Position numbers and translations under genes: made by a program. Positions 49,476 to 59,296 of a stretch of DNA of 64,000 nt are shown piece by piece. Position 1 is the first letter of the stretch, and each line of letters begins with the position of its first letter. A model generated the notes under the pieces. It saw only the letters and a program-made list of their open reading frames with translations, ran no database searches and had not been told where the DNA came from. This stretch comes from Bacteroidota bacterium (GTDB lineage Bacteria > Bacteroidota > Bacteroidia > AKYH767-A > OLB10): contig JADKJB010000001.1 in assembly GCA_016722525.1 (NCBI GenBank), positions 558,001 to 622,000 of the forward strand, in the 5' to 3' direction.

Positions 49476-50600
49476 TTATTCCTCAAGGCTCTCATCTTTT
49501 TCTTTGCCTTTAAGAATTTCAGATAAAAATTCTGCTTTTATAAATCCATTTTCAGCTGCATGCTGAGCTGAGGAATAAGAATTTTCGGCATACACAAAAG
49601 GTACTTTATGATCCTTGTAAGTTATATTAATTTCAGAATCTCTTGACGAGGAAGTTACATCACGTATATAAACCGCGAGAATTCTCCCGGGGAATTCGTT
49701 TATGATTTCTGAATATATTTCAGGATCCTCCTGACCACTGTCACCGATAAGAATGAATTGCATCAGTGGATACGCATTCATCACTTTTCTGATTTTTTTT
49801 GTCTTGTGCTCATTATGGCTCTCTGTAAATATTTTGTTATGCGTGAAACCATAGTCCTTTAAAAAAACTGGTCCCGATGGAATGCCATTTATTTTCATGA
49901 AATCAATGAGTAAATCATACAAATTCCAGGGGCTGCTCGACACATAAAATATCGGATTGTTTTCATCGCCTGTTCCGCCATCTTGCAGTGCCCTGTAAAA
50001 TGCAGCAACACCTGGAAACGCTAATCTTGTTTGTGCATTATTTGTGAATGTATGATAGACCATCCTTGCAATGTTTACAGCATTTGTTTTCAAAATGGTA
50101 TCATCAATATCACTGATAATTCCAAAACGCGATTTTGGCCCGGGCACCATCACACCTGCTTTGGCTTCTACATGATGATCAAAAGGTATAGGTGAGGAGA
50201 TTAATTCGAGTTTCGGATAACACCATAAATCAGGGATAACAGCATCGGGATTTAACTCGAGAGTATCACCAAAATATCCGTCTTCATCAGTGAAAATCTC
50301 TTTTTCAATTCCCTGAAATGAAATTTTCAGTTTTGCTCCTTTTATTTCATGACTATTAAATCGTTTGTACATGTTGACCAGATTATCCCAAAATTCATCA
50401 TTGTCGGAAGTTTGAATTCCGCGGTCGTGAAGCACTCTGCCTTTTACATACAAAACTTCACTTGTGCCAAAGGAGTTATATGGACAAATATGCACATTCG
50501 TGTCCCATCCCATTCTTTTACGAAAATCGAGTTTGAGCGTGTCTAATTTATGTTCAACAGAATTACTGATACGGTATATAAAATTTCTGAAATCTGTCAT
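49476..50600 (-). CDS. App1-family (DUF2183) phosphatase
   Basis: 374 residues. The catalytic part (about 140-340) belongs to the HAD-like App1 phosphatidate phosphatase family: FGIISDIDDTILKT (the DxDxT nucleophile motif), YVSSSPWNLYDLL, GPVFLKDYG and the acidic motif ILIGDSGQEDPEIY. The N-terminal 130 residues form a beta domain of the type usually preceding it (LYVKGRVLHDRG). It hydrolyses phosphomonoesters such as phosphatidate; the bacterial substrate is unknown. No signal peptide. It is third in an operon-like run with a phosphotransferase and a methyltransferase. Confidence 0.9.
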   Translation of the reverse strand: MTDFRNFIYRISNSVEHKLDTLKLDFRKRMGWDTNVHICPYNSFGTSEVLYVKGRVLHDRGIQTSDNDEFWDNLVNMYKRFNSHEIKGAKLKISFQGIEKEIFTDEDGYFGDTLELNPDAVIPDLWCYPKLELISSPIPFDHHVEAKAGVMVPGPKSRFGIISDIDDTILKTNAVNIARMVYHTFTNNAQTRLAFPGVAAFYRALQDGGTGDENNPIFYVSSSPWNLYDLLIDFMKINGIPSGPVFLKDYGFTHNKIFTESHNEHKTKKIRKVMNAYPLMQFILIGDSGQEDPEIYSEIINEFPGRILAVYIRDVTSSSRDSEINITYKDHKVPFVYAENSYSSAQHAAENGFIKAEFLSEILKGKEKDESLEE

Positions 50601-50651
50601 GTCAATAATTTTTTTTGGATGGGAATTTCAGATACTCCTCCTGGCACTTTA

Positions 50652-51533
50652 TTAATCTAACAACTGCTTTAGGTTTTTCCTGTAAATTTCTGCCTTCAAT
50701 GGTTCTTTTTCAAATCGTCGTATCCGTTGAAAAGAAATTATACAAAGTATCACCTTTATCCTGATTTTCTGAAACGGAGGATTTTTCATTTTAGTCCATT
50801 CCTCCAGCAAAGTAGATTGAAATGTCCAGTTGTCGATCGCAGTAGTTGGCAAAGAAATGTAATATAAGAGGTCGTATAATGAATCGCCCTTGTAGGCGCC
50901 CATTTCAAAATCAATCAGCGACATTTTATCGGTGCCTCTTAAATTTGTAAAATTAAAAGTATTGAAGTCGTAATGTGTTGTTACGTTTTTAATAAACAAC
51001 CTGATCAGTTTATATTGAATCAAAAAAAACGTAAATTTTATTAATTCACTAAAAGTTAAAGTTCTGAAAATTTGATTTCGAATTTCCAAAGATCTTAGAA
51101 CAGGATACAAGGCACCTTTAATGATTTCATAAAAAGTAAATCCTTTTGAGGAAGTAGGTATTGATTGAAATTCATTCAGCGCATTGATCCATTTTTTACA
51201 TTCCTGAGGTGACCAGTTTTTATCAAGAATTGTATCACGGGTATAATTTTCACAATCCAGGTATTCCATCAAAATCATACCGGTGGAATAGGCATAAACC
51301 TGAGGTGTTTTAAGGTAAGTAAATTTTAAAGAGGAAGCGGTTTTAAGAAATTGATATTCCCTCTCAAGTTTCACAGGAAAAGCCAGATTGATTTTGAGAA
51401 TCTTTAAAGAGTTATCCTGTGAATCCCTGACCAGATATACTCTACGTTTACCTTTGGCAGATTTTACTTCTTCAATGGATAAGTGGTATCGTTGAAGAAT
51501 TTCCTGATCAAACAGATCGACGGAAGAACTCAT
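50652..51533 (-). CDS. APH/choline-kinase-like phosphotransferase
   Basis: 293 residues. The small-molecule kinase fold is indicated by RRVYLVRDSQDNSLKILKI (nucleotide lobe), ILMEYLDCENY and the catalytic loop HYDFNTFNF (H-x-D-x-x-x-x-N), followed by SLIDFEMG (metal Asp). This is the arrangement of APH/choline/ethanolamine kinase-like enzymes. The substrate is unknown. It starts 3 bases after the methyltransferase stop (51537) and lies 51 bases before the App1 gene. Confidence 0.8.
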   Translation of the reverse strand: MSSSVDLFDQEILQRYHLSIEEVKSAKGKRRVYLVRDSQDNSLKILKINLAFPVKLEREYQFLKTASSLKFTYLKTPQVYAYSTGMILMEYLDCENYTRDTILDKNWSPQECKKWINALNEFQSIPTSSKGFTFYEIIKGALYPVLRSLEIRNQIFRTLTFSELIKFTFFLIQYKLIRLFIKNVTTHYDFNTFNFTNLRGTDKMSLIDFEMGAYKGDSLYDLLYYISLPTTAIDNWTFQSTLLEEWTKMKNPPFQKIRIKVILCIISFQRIRRFEKEPLKAEIYRKNLKQLLD

Positions 51534-51536
51534 GGT

Positions 51537-52310
51537 TTACTTTTTTAAACCAACAACAAAGCGGCCTCCGAAGTATTTGGTGAGTGGTGACTTTGAAAGG
51601 AAGTTAACAAACCCATCTCCGAAAATCCTGAAGAACCCGGGAAAATCTGTACCAATAACTTCAACAATTTCAAATGGAGCAAATATTTTTTTAAATTCCC
51701 AGGGATAAGCATGACTCTTAATTGTTTTCCCTTTAATATGACGATGGATAAATTTTCCAATCAATTTTATCGGATTGAAAACATGCAATTGATTCATCAC
51801 TTCACAAACTAAAATCCCATCTTTTTTTAAAACCCTGTTAACATCTGCAAGATATGCCGAATATTCGGAGAGCGGAATCAGATAAAAAAATGCACCTAAG
51901 GTTGCTCCATCAAAATGATTCGATTCGAATGGCAGTTTCTTCATATCAGCAACGTGATAATCCAGATTGTTTTTGTATTGTTCCGGCAATTTCGAACGAC
52001 TCACATCAAGCATGGCATTCGTTAAATCAACTGCAACAACTTTTTTGTAACCAAAAGTAACTAACTCTAAGGCTACCCGTCCTGTTCCTGAAGCAACATC
52101 AATGATTTTCTTGTCTGGGGCAATTAACCCATATTTTGAAAGTATCTCAAAGAAAAATTTATTGCGCTGGTTTTTGGCGAAAAGTCCCTTTGGATTTTGC
52201 CACCGGTGTTGATCGTATCTCTTCGCTTCCTCAGTATAACTTTCAAGATATTTCTTATTTAAATCACTGTTTGCTTCCGTACTCATGTATTCGGTTGTTT
52301 TTGAACTCAA
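51537..52310 (-). CDS. class I SAM-dependent methyltransferase
   Basis: 257 residues. The SAM-binding motifs are IIDVASGTGRVALEL (motif I), VVAVDLTNAMLDVSRSKL and DGATLGAFFYLIPL, then LKKDGILVCEVMNQ. This is the ubiquinone/menaquinone-type (UbiE-like) fold, but the C-terminal half differs and no substrate can be read. First gene of the run with the kinase and phosphatase. Cytosolic. Confidence 0.85.
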   Translation of the reverse strand: MSSKTTEYMSTEANSDLNKKYLESYTEEAKRYDQHRWQNPKGLFAKNQRNKFFFEILSKYGLIAPDKKIIDVASGTGRVALELVTFGYKKVVAVDLTNAMLDVSRSKLPEQYKNNLDYHVADMKKLPFESNHFDGATLGAFFYLIPLSEYSAYLADVNRVLKKDGILVCEVMNQLHVFNPIKLIGKFIHRHIKGKTIKSHAYPWEFKKIFAPFEIVEVIGTDFPGFFRIFGDGFVNFLSKSPLTKYFGGRFVVGLKK

Positions 52311-52580
52311 TAGGTAAATTTAATCACCCACCAACCCGGGGTAGGTTGAAATGGGGATGCAAGTTACAAATTAATTCTTTTTTACCGTTTAGAGAATATG
52401 AATTATACCTGCAAAACAGCAGGACTTTAGAAGCCGATTAGCTCTCAACTAATTGCATTATAGTTGTTTATGAAGATAATTTCACTATCAGGAAGTGTGA
52501 TAATTCACTATCAGTGCAAACTGTTTAATTGCAGTAAATAGAATAAGAAGTAATTGGATTCCTGTTTTATCAGGATCATT

Positions 52581-53108
52581 CTATTTTTTTAATGGCGCAC
52601 CAACGGCAATAGCACAATCATGACCAGGTTGTCCGTGAGGAGGATTCATTCCCGGTGCTGTGGTTACAGGTGCAGCACTTACCGGGACACTACCAGAGGT
52701 GGAATTCATGATTGAGGTCGGAGCCTGAACCGGTGTTGATGGAGGAGGAGCTTGCACCGTAGTTGCACCTTGTATTTGGTTTTGGTCAGTAGGAGTTTCC
52801 GTATTGATAGTTACAGGTGCAGCAGCAGCTGGAGCAGAAGATAATGGTGCTCCAACAGCTATTTCACAACGATGACCCGGCATCCCATGAGCAGGATTTA
52901 ATCCATCTGCAGTAGTTGTTGGTTGTGCAGCAGGAACTGCCTCGCCCGGAGCACCAATTATAGGTGTGGAAGTGCTTAATGTGTCGGTTATATTGGCACT
53001 TGCTCCCTCCGTTTGAACAACCGCTTCATCAATCGTTTTGTCCTCATTGGCACAAGCTGTTATAAGGGCTATTGATATAGCTGCCAGGAATATGGATAAT
53101 TTTGTCAT
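52581..53108 (-). CDS. lipoprotein with two HG-PGH-C motifs
   Basis: 175 residues with a lipobox (ALITACANED, Cys19). The mature part is low-complexity Ala/Pro/Thr/Ser linker carrying two copies of one motif, G-[LM]-N-P-x-H-G-x-P-G-H-x-C-x-I-A-V-G-A-P-L, at about residues 69-89 and 153-173. The second copy ends the protein. The spaced His-His-Cys residues look like a metal- or haem-binding site. Short Bacteroidota proteins with this motif exist, but I know of no function. It probably sits on the outer or inner membrane, 125 bases upstream of the Mla operon end. Confidence 0.75.
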   Translation of the reverse strand: MTKLSIFLAAISIALITACANEDKTIDEAVVQTEGASANITDTLSTSTPIIGAPGEAVPAAQPTTTADGLNPAHGMPGHRCEIAVGAPLSSAPAAAAPVTINTETPTDQNQIQGATTVQAPPPSTPVQAPTSIMNSTSGSVPVSAAPVTTAPGMNPPHGQPGHDCAIAVGAPLKK

Positions 53109-53233
53109 GGGTAATTTTTGATTTTAGTTTAAGAGTTATTTCAAAAATAGTAAGAAAAATTTATAAAAACCAGTGTGATAGCGAAATTAACCGCAATCCT
53201 TGACCTTTTGAAACAATTAGTGAACAAAAGGTG

Positions 53234-54261
53234 TCAGATTAATCGGGCCGGCTTCATCAAAAAAATAAAACGCAAAAAAAGCTTTATTACAACCACTTTT
53301 TTATTTCTGATTTTTTTCCTGCTCTTTAAAATATTTTTTAAAAGGAAACTCTTGCGCATCGCCTTTAAGTTCTCATTCAATAATTCAGTGCTCACTTTCA
53401 AATTCTGAATCCCTGTCTTTACAGTTCCGGTAAGTGCCGTATCGTTACTCACCGCATACACTAACCCATCGGGATTGTTAATATTTTTGAGAATACACTC
53501 AGTTCACCGGCAATTGTGTTCAGACTATCTGAAACCTGCTGCAAATTTGAAATGGTTGCTTTTAAATCACTTGCAATTAAAGTATCTTTTAACAAAACTC
53601 CTGCTAAGCCGTCACCCCTGTTAAGCCCTGCAGAAATATTGTTCAGATGAACTGTAATGTTGTTTGCATTCACTGCTGCATCACGAAATGCTGCCAAAGC
53701 CAATCTGATATTTTCTGCGGAAACAGAATCCTCTATCAATCGTAAAATACCTTTGTCTTTGTTGAGCTTGTTTGTGAATTTTCTTAAGTCACCGGTGATC
53801 GCCTGCAAATTATCATTCGTTGTATTCAGTGTCCTGATCATTTCATCACTTTCTACAGGGCGCAATGAAGGAATTTCATCTCCGTCTTCTACGGATTGTG
53901 AACTCCCCCTTCCAGGATTAATATTTACAAGTTTATTTCCCATCAACCCATCTGTACCAACTGCAGCAATTGAATTTTTCTTTATAAATTTACTGTTCTT
54001 TTTTTCGATAACCATATATACGGTTACACTCGAGTCATTTTCGATTACAACTTTATGAACGGTTCCAATATCAATACCGGCATACCTGACATTGTTGCCT
54101 TGCATTAATCCGTTGACGTTATAAAACTGAGAACTTATTTTGATTGTGTTGCTGAAAATATTTCGTTTGCTTCCAATAAAATACAAAGCAATTACTAAAA
54201 TTACTGTCCCGGCAGATATAAAAATGCCAAGTCGAATGTTGTTAGGAGCATTTTTTTTCAT
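53234..54261 (-). CDS. mlaD: MlaD/Mce-domain protein, second copy, split by a frameshift
   Basis: The main frame (54261-53461) has a membrane anchor (LGIFISAGTVILVIALYFIG), the Mce domain with FYNVNGLMQGNNVRYAGIDIG and GTDGLMGNKLVNI, then a helical region. It ends prematurely at FSKILTIPMG. Adding one A to the minus-strand A5 run (plus 53484-53488) continues SKNINNPDGLVYAVSNDTALTG and a tail of about 75 more residues (NLKAMRKSFLLKN ... KSRKKIRNKK). The intact form is about 340 residues, matching the first copy at 16411. Its ATG overlaps the mlaF stop by 4 bases. Confidence 0.85.
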
Positions 54262-55022
54262 AGTACACTTTCAAAGAATTGTTTCACTTTTGGATCTTCC
54301 GATTTTTGCAACTGATCAAAGGAACCTTCGGCATAATTTTTACCATCCACTAAAATTACAACTTTGTTGGATGTTGTTTTAGCCACCGACATATCATGGC
54401 TGATTATAATAGATGATGTATTGTATTTTTTTTGAAGGTCCATCATCAATTGTACGATCTCTCTTCCGGTTATTGGATCAAGTCCTGTAGTTGGTTCATC
54501 ATATAAAACTATTTCAGGTTTGAGAATAAGAGTTCTCGCTAACCCGATACGCTTTCGCATCCCACCTGATAAATCGGCAGGCATCATATCTATGGCATTC
54601 AGCAAGCCAACATTTTCAAGAGCTTCTTCCACCAGTTTGTCAGTCTCGACTTTCGACATTTCAAACCAGTGACGACGCATCGGAAATTCCAGATTTTCTC
54701 GTACAGTCATGGAATCATACAATGCACTGTTCTGAAAAAGAAATCCAATTTTCACACGTATCTTATCCAATTCTATTTGCGACAGCTCTGCAATTTCATT
54801 ACCTAAAACTTTTATAGACCCTGTGTCATATTCCAGCAATCCAACAACACATTTGATCAATACCGATTTGCCTGATCCCGATTTGCCTAATACTACCACA
54901 TTTTCGCCCTTGTTTACAGATAAATTGAAATCAACCAATACTTTATTGTTCCCGAATGATTTACACACATTGGAGATTTCTATTTGTGGTCCATGCCAGT
55001 TATCCGTGTCTAACTCAGCCAT
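54258..55022 (-). CDS. mlaF: MlaF-type ABC transporter ATPase, second copy
   Basis: 254 residues. Walker A is GKSGSGKSV, the signature is LSGGMRKRIGLART, Walker B is IVLYDEPTTGLDP and the H-loop is ISHDM. It is intact and clearly paralogous to the ATPase at 17407. It starts one base after the mlaE stop, and its stop overlaps the mlaD start by four bases, so the operon is coupled. Confidence 0.93.
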   Translation of the reverse strand: MAELDTDNWHGPQIEISNVCKSFGNNKVLVDFNLSVNKGENVVVLGKSGSGKSVLIKCVVGLLEYDTGSIKVLGNEIAELSQIELDKIRVKIGFLFQNSALYDSMTVRENLEFPMRRHWFEMSKVETDKLVEEALENVGLLNAIDMMPADLSGGMRKRIGLARTLILKPEIVLYDEPTTGLDPITGREIVQLMMDLQKKYNTSSIIISHDMSVAKTTSNKVVILVDGKNYAEGSFDQLQKSEDPKVKQFFESVL

Positions 55023-55023
55023 A

Positions 55024-55790
55024 TCAATTGAAACCTAATAAATCGGTAATCTGTACTGCAATGAGATCAATAACAAAAATAAGAAGAGAGGAAACTACCA
55101 CTGCCGAATTTGCAGATAATCCAACCCCCTCTGTTCCTTTTTTAGAATTATATCCTTTGTAACAGCCAATAATTCCAATCGCAAAACCAAAGAAGTAAGA
55201 TTTAATATAAGCAGGAATGAAATCTGAATATTCAAGATATTCAAATACCTGATTATAGTATAACTTGAAACTTAACACATCTTTAAATTGACACCTAAAA
55301 AGGACGCATACAATGCAAGTAAATCGGCAACCATCACAAGTACCGGGAGCATCAAAGTGGCAGCCAATACACGGGTTACCACCAGAAATTTAAAAGGGTT
55401 GGTTCCTGAAACTTCCATTGCATCTATTTGCTCCGTCACCTTCATCGACCCCAACTCAGCGCCGATACTTGACCCGATTTTTCCAGCACATATCAAAGCA
55501 GTTATTACAGGACCTATTTCCCGGATCACCGAAATGGAAACCATTCCGGGTAACCACGATTCCGCTCCAAATTCTTCGAGAGTTGGCCGTGATTGAATAG
55601 TTAAAACCATTCCCATAATTGCGGCAGTAATTCCTACAAGTGGAAGTGACTTATAACCAATTATATAGCATTGCCTCAGGAATTCCTGCCACTCGTAACG
55701 CGGACGTAATCCTTCTTTGAAAAAACGAGCTGTGAAGGTGCCTACACCTCCAACTTCTTCAAGAAATGCTTTCCATCCTGTTCCACTCAT
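55024..55790 (-). CDS. mlaE: MlaE-type permease, second copy, split by a frameshift
   Basis: The first frame (55790-55272) contains the permease core: LTIQSRPTLEEFGAESWLPG, EIGPVITALICAGKIGSSIGAELGSM and TEQIDAMEVSGTNPFKFLVVTR. It stops after GVNLKMC. Adding one A to the minus-strand AAA at plus 55282-55284 gives NLKDVLSFKLYYNQ and joins the second frame (55278-55024), which carries the closing FAIGIIGCYKGYNSKKGTEGVG and the last helix. The repaired protein is about 256 residues, as expected. First gene of the second Mla operon. Confidence 0.88.
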
Positions 55791-55973
55791 AAAAATTCAA
55801 TTCTTGTTTTCAAAGATAAAGGTATTGATCTGAAATTTTATTATGGTACAAATTTAACCCCTTTTGTGGCGGTTCCCTATGATCTTAATCACGCCACGGT
55901 GTGAAGATAAACATCCTGCCACAGCAAAAAATATTAAAGTTGCCGGAAAAGACAGTAAAGCATCACAGGCTCA

Positions 55974-57839
55974 TCATCGTTTTAAATGCACTACCCCTGA
56001 AAAGTTCTTTTGAAGTGTGTAGGAATAGAGGATATAATAGTAAACTCCTTCTGTAGCTGCTTCTCCGTTCTTTAAATTCCCATTCCACCACTTCCCTGGA
56101 TTTTTTTCCTTAAAAATTTCCTGTCCCCAGCGGTTAAATATTTGTAACGAAAAATTATCGTTTATTCCCTGAGCATAAAAAAGATCATTTACGCCATCAC
56201 CATCCGGAGTGAATACGTTTGGTATAAAAAAAGGACATTCTGCATCGGTTACAATTTGTTGTGTATAGGTTGTCCCACCAATAGGATTTGTTAACGTCAG
56301 ATTAATTTCATGTATACCAGATGATTGAAAACATACCTGAGGCGGATGTTGCTCTGTTGATGAAGAGGGTATTCCATTCTCAAAAGTCCATAACCAGGAT
56401 CCTGAATTTATGCTCTGGTCATAAAATGTATAACAACTCACCGGACAAGTTGTATCTTGTTGAAAAGTAAAATTGCCATAAGGTGTCAGCTGTTGACAAA
56501 AGGCAGTATTTCCGGTAATTAAATTTAATCCTGATGGTGGTAAGTCCGTATCATCAACAGGATTTAAAACAGTGAATGTGTTAAGCATCGTATCTAATTC
56601 CTGGAAGATCTCATTTCTTTCAGTAACAATAAAATCACTGGTAAAACATCCCAAATTTCCATCGGCTGTGGTCTTCATAAATGGGGCGATTCTGAACTGT
56701 GATAGTGGACGGGTGTCCCCTGTCATGAGGAATCCGCCATCGTCGCATTGTGCTCCATGGAAAAGGTAGTTGGTGAATAATGGAGAAATAGTATAACGTT
56801 TCGACCATATGGTATTTCCATTCAGGTCACATTTTAACAGCATTGGATTTCTTTCATCAAAGGTTCCTTCATCTCCAAAAATAGCAAGTGAATTATCGGT
56901 AGTGTAAATTATGTAGCGAGGCTTTTCTCCGTTAGGTGTCGCGCCATCAATAAATTTGGATTGCAATATATTTAAATCACTATTCAGTTTCAGAAACATC
57001 ACATCCCATTCGGAATTTATGAAATAACTGTTGCCGGTAACATAAATGTTGCCCGATTTGTCGGAACAAATTGCTTTTGGTTCATCATCATAGTAGGTTG
57101 AAAATATTTTTCTTTTAATAAATTGTCCGTTAAGATTAGTGGTGAATACGAATAAATTTGTAAAAGGTAAAGCATCGAATCCAGCCATTCCAAACACAGC
57201 AATTTTATTATCGGAAGTAATAGTCAATCCCAAAGGTGTATGATCCTGCCCATCGGCATAATGTTTTTGCCATACTACATTTCCCGATGAACCAAGTTTT
57301 GCAATTGTAGTACCTCTGATACCATTTGGAGCAACAGTGTCATTGCCACAAATATAAATGTTGCCATCACTGTGCTGCACCATTCCTCCTGTAATATTGC
57401 CAACATGCATTTTTAATCTCGTCGTCCATTCTGTATTTCCAGAGGCATCAACTTTCATAACAGCATGTTGCCATTCACCGGTGTCTGTTCTGATTGAAAA
57501 TGAAAACAAACAAGAGTTGTCTTTCTGCGGAATTATTTCAGAAGGGAGTGTAACCATTCCACCATCATAAAACATTTCCCATTCTTTGAGACCGGAACAA
57601 TTCATTTTGGTAATGCAGGATATGTAATCACCGGCGTAATAAATATAATAAGTCAGATAATAGCCGCCATCGGCAGCCTGGGCAACATTGCGTCCTTCAC
57701 TGCCTTCCGAAACATGTCCCAGGGTTCGGTAAAAGGTATTTTGACAGAATGCATTAGAAGAGTTGAGGAGCAACGCAATGAAGATGCATTTGAAAGTAAA
57801 TGGAGTGCAATGGGTTCTCAATAAAAAAGATAATTTCAT
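55974..57839 (-). CDS. secreted protein with PKD domain and T9SS type B sorting tail
   Basis: 621 residues. A signal segment is followed by a propeller-like region (about 35-420) with repeated G-N-I-Y-V/I-C/T-G-N strands (GNIYICGND, GNIYVTGNS). A PKD domain follows (about 450-535, CYTFYDQSINSGSWLWTFENG). The tail is the type B (gliding-motility-associated) C-terminal domain: FIPNVFTPDGDGVNDLFYAQG, LQIFNRWGQEIF, WWNGNLKNGEAATEGVYYYIL. Type B proteins are exported by T9SS and often stay on the surface or bind SprF-like partners; no sprF gene is adjacent. Intact. Confidence 0.92.
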   Translation of the reverse strand: MKLSFLLRTHCTPFTFKCIFIALLLNSSNAFCQNTFYRTLGHVSEGSEGRNVAQAADGGYYLTYYIYYAGDYISCITKMNCSGLKEWEMFYDGGMVTLPSEIIPQKDNSCLFSFSIRTDTGEWQHAVMKVDASGNTEWTTRLKMHVGNITGGMVQHSDGNIYICGNDTVAPNGIRGTTIAKLGSSGNVVWQKHYADGQDHTPLGLTITSDNKIAVFGMAGFDALPFTNLFVFTTNLNGQFIKRKIFSTYYDDEPKAICSDKSGNIYVTGNSYFINSEWDVMFLKLNSDLNILQSKFIDGATPNGEKPRYIIYTTDNSLAIFGDEGTFDERNPMLLKCDLNGNTIWSKRYTISPLFTNYLFHGAQCDDGGFLMTGDTRPLSQFRIAPFMKTTADGNLGCFTSDFIVTERNEIFQELDTMLNTFTVLNPVDDTDLPPSGLNLITGNTAFCQQLTPYGNFTFQQDTTCPVSCYTFYDQSINSGSWLWTFENGIPSSSTEQHPPQVCFQSSGIHEINLTLTNPIGGTTYTQQIVTDAECPFFIPNVFTPDGDGVNDLFYAQGINDNFSLQIFNRWGQEIFKEKNPGKWWNGNLKNGEAATEGVYYYILYSYTLQKNFSGVVHLKR

Positions 57840-58011
57840 AGTTGTTGGACCATCCTGGTGAAGTAAATGATGAAATTAATTTCAAAGATAAGTTTTTCAA
57901 TTTACAGATGTTTAAAATAGTTTGGTGGTTGCATGAAGATGTGGATCATGACTTTTCAATGACATTATTTAATAGGTTGCTAATTCAATATGTTGCGCAT
58001 ATATTTGGACT

Positions 58012-59238
58012 GTGAAACAAAGTGAGTTGTACCATTCTCCTTTTAATTTGCCTGTGATTGCTGCAGGTCTGGGATTTTTTGTAGATGCCTTTGATTTGTT
58101 TCTCTTTAGCATCTATCGTATTCAAAGCTTGTCGGAACTCGGACTATCAGGTGTTTTGCTTAAAGCGGAAGGTGAACGTCTTCTGGCAATACAAATGCTG
58201 GGAATGATGATAGGGGGTGTACTGACCGGAATAATTGGTGATAAGAAAGGAAGGGTGGCTGTACTGTTTGGTTCTATACTTCTTTATTCGCTTGCCAATA
58301 TTGCAAATGCGTTTGTTCATGACGTTGATACCTATGCATTTATCCGATTTCTTGCCGGTGTAGGGCTTGCGGGTGAACTCGGTGCAGGAATAACTCTCGT
58401 AAGCGAATCCATGACTGTAGAGCGGAGAGGTTACGGAACCATTTTGGTTGCCACCATGGGTGCTCTAGGTGCTGTGTTTGCCGGGTTAGCCGGTGATTTA
58501 ATGCCCTGGCGGGATGCTTTTTTAGCAGCAGGCATTGCTGGCCTCCTTTTACTGCTGTTAAGAATGAAATCTCTCGAGTCATCAATGTTTAAAATGACAA
58601 GTAAAAATCAAACAATTGGCAGAGGTTCATTCTTTTATTTATTTTCCAATCCAAAACGAAGTGCCAGATATTTTGCATGTATACTAATGGGTGTTCCTAT
58701 CTGGTTTAGTGTGGGTATCCTCATAACGTTATCTCCGGAACTTGCCAAAGAAAGCGGAGTCGATGGCTGGGCCCTTACCAAAGCATTTACACTATTTCAA
58801 CTTGGTATCACCTCAGGCGATCTGAGCAGTGGAATTTTCAGTCAGGTTTTTAAATCAAGAAAGAAGGTAATTCTCGCATATATGAGCATTGCTGTATTGG
58901 CAACAGTATTTTATTTTTATTTTTTCCACAATGGCATTGGCAGTTATGTGCTTTGTTTTTTGATGGGACTAGGTTGCGGATACCTTTCAGTATTCGTTAC
59001 CACAACTGCTGAGCAATTTGGAACCAATTTAAGAGTGCTTGTTTCAGCAACTGTTACTAATTTTATGAGAGGTTCTGTAACGCTGCTTATTCCATTTCAT
59101 TTGTGGCTTGAAAACAGTATGGGTACCACATTAACTTTAAGCCTCATAATAACAGGAGTTGTAGTTTGGAGCCTTGCTATTTTAAGCACGTTGTTGTTGT
59201 CCGAAACGTATGGAAAAGATCTTAATTATCAGGAATAA
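58012..59238 (+). CDS. MFS transporter, sugar- or metabolite-symporter type
   Basis: 408 residues with twelve membrane segments. It begins with a GTG (58012): MKQSELYHSPFNLPVIAAGLGFFVDAFDLFLFSIYR, which matches the first helix of sugar-porter/metabolite-H+ symporters. The loop 2-3 motif is GDKKGRVAVL, followed by RFLAGVGLAGELGAG and VERRGYG. It resembles the MHS/MFS-1 family. The substrate is unknown. Divergent from the type B T9SS gene. Confidence 0.85.
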   Translation: MKQSELYHSPFNLPVIAAGLGFFVDAFDLFLFSIYRIQSLSELGLSGVLLKAEGERLLAIQMLGMMIGGVLTGIIGDKKGRVAVLFGSILLYSLANIANAFVHDVDTYAFIRFLAGVGLAGELGAGITLVSESMTVERRGYGTILVATMGALGAVFAGLAGDLMPWRDAFLAAGIAGLLLLLLRMKSLESSMFKMTSKNQTIGRGSFFYLFSNPKRSARYFACILMGVPIWFSVGILITLSPELAKESGVDGWALTKAFTLFQLGITSGDLSSGIFSQVFKSRKKVILAYMSIAVLATVFYFYFFHNGIGSYVLCFLMGLGCGYLSVFVTTTAEQFGTNLRVLVSATVTNFMRGSVTLLIPFHLWLENSMGTTLTLSLIITGVVVWSLAILSTLLLSETYGKDLNYQE

Positions 59239-59296
59239 AAATTCCAATAAATTAAAGTAATGCAATTCAAATATATTGAAAAAGGAAGTTGACTGT

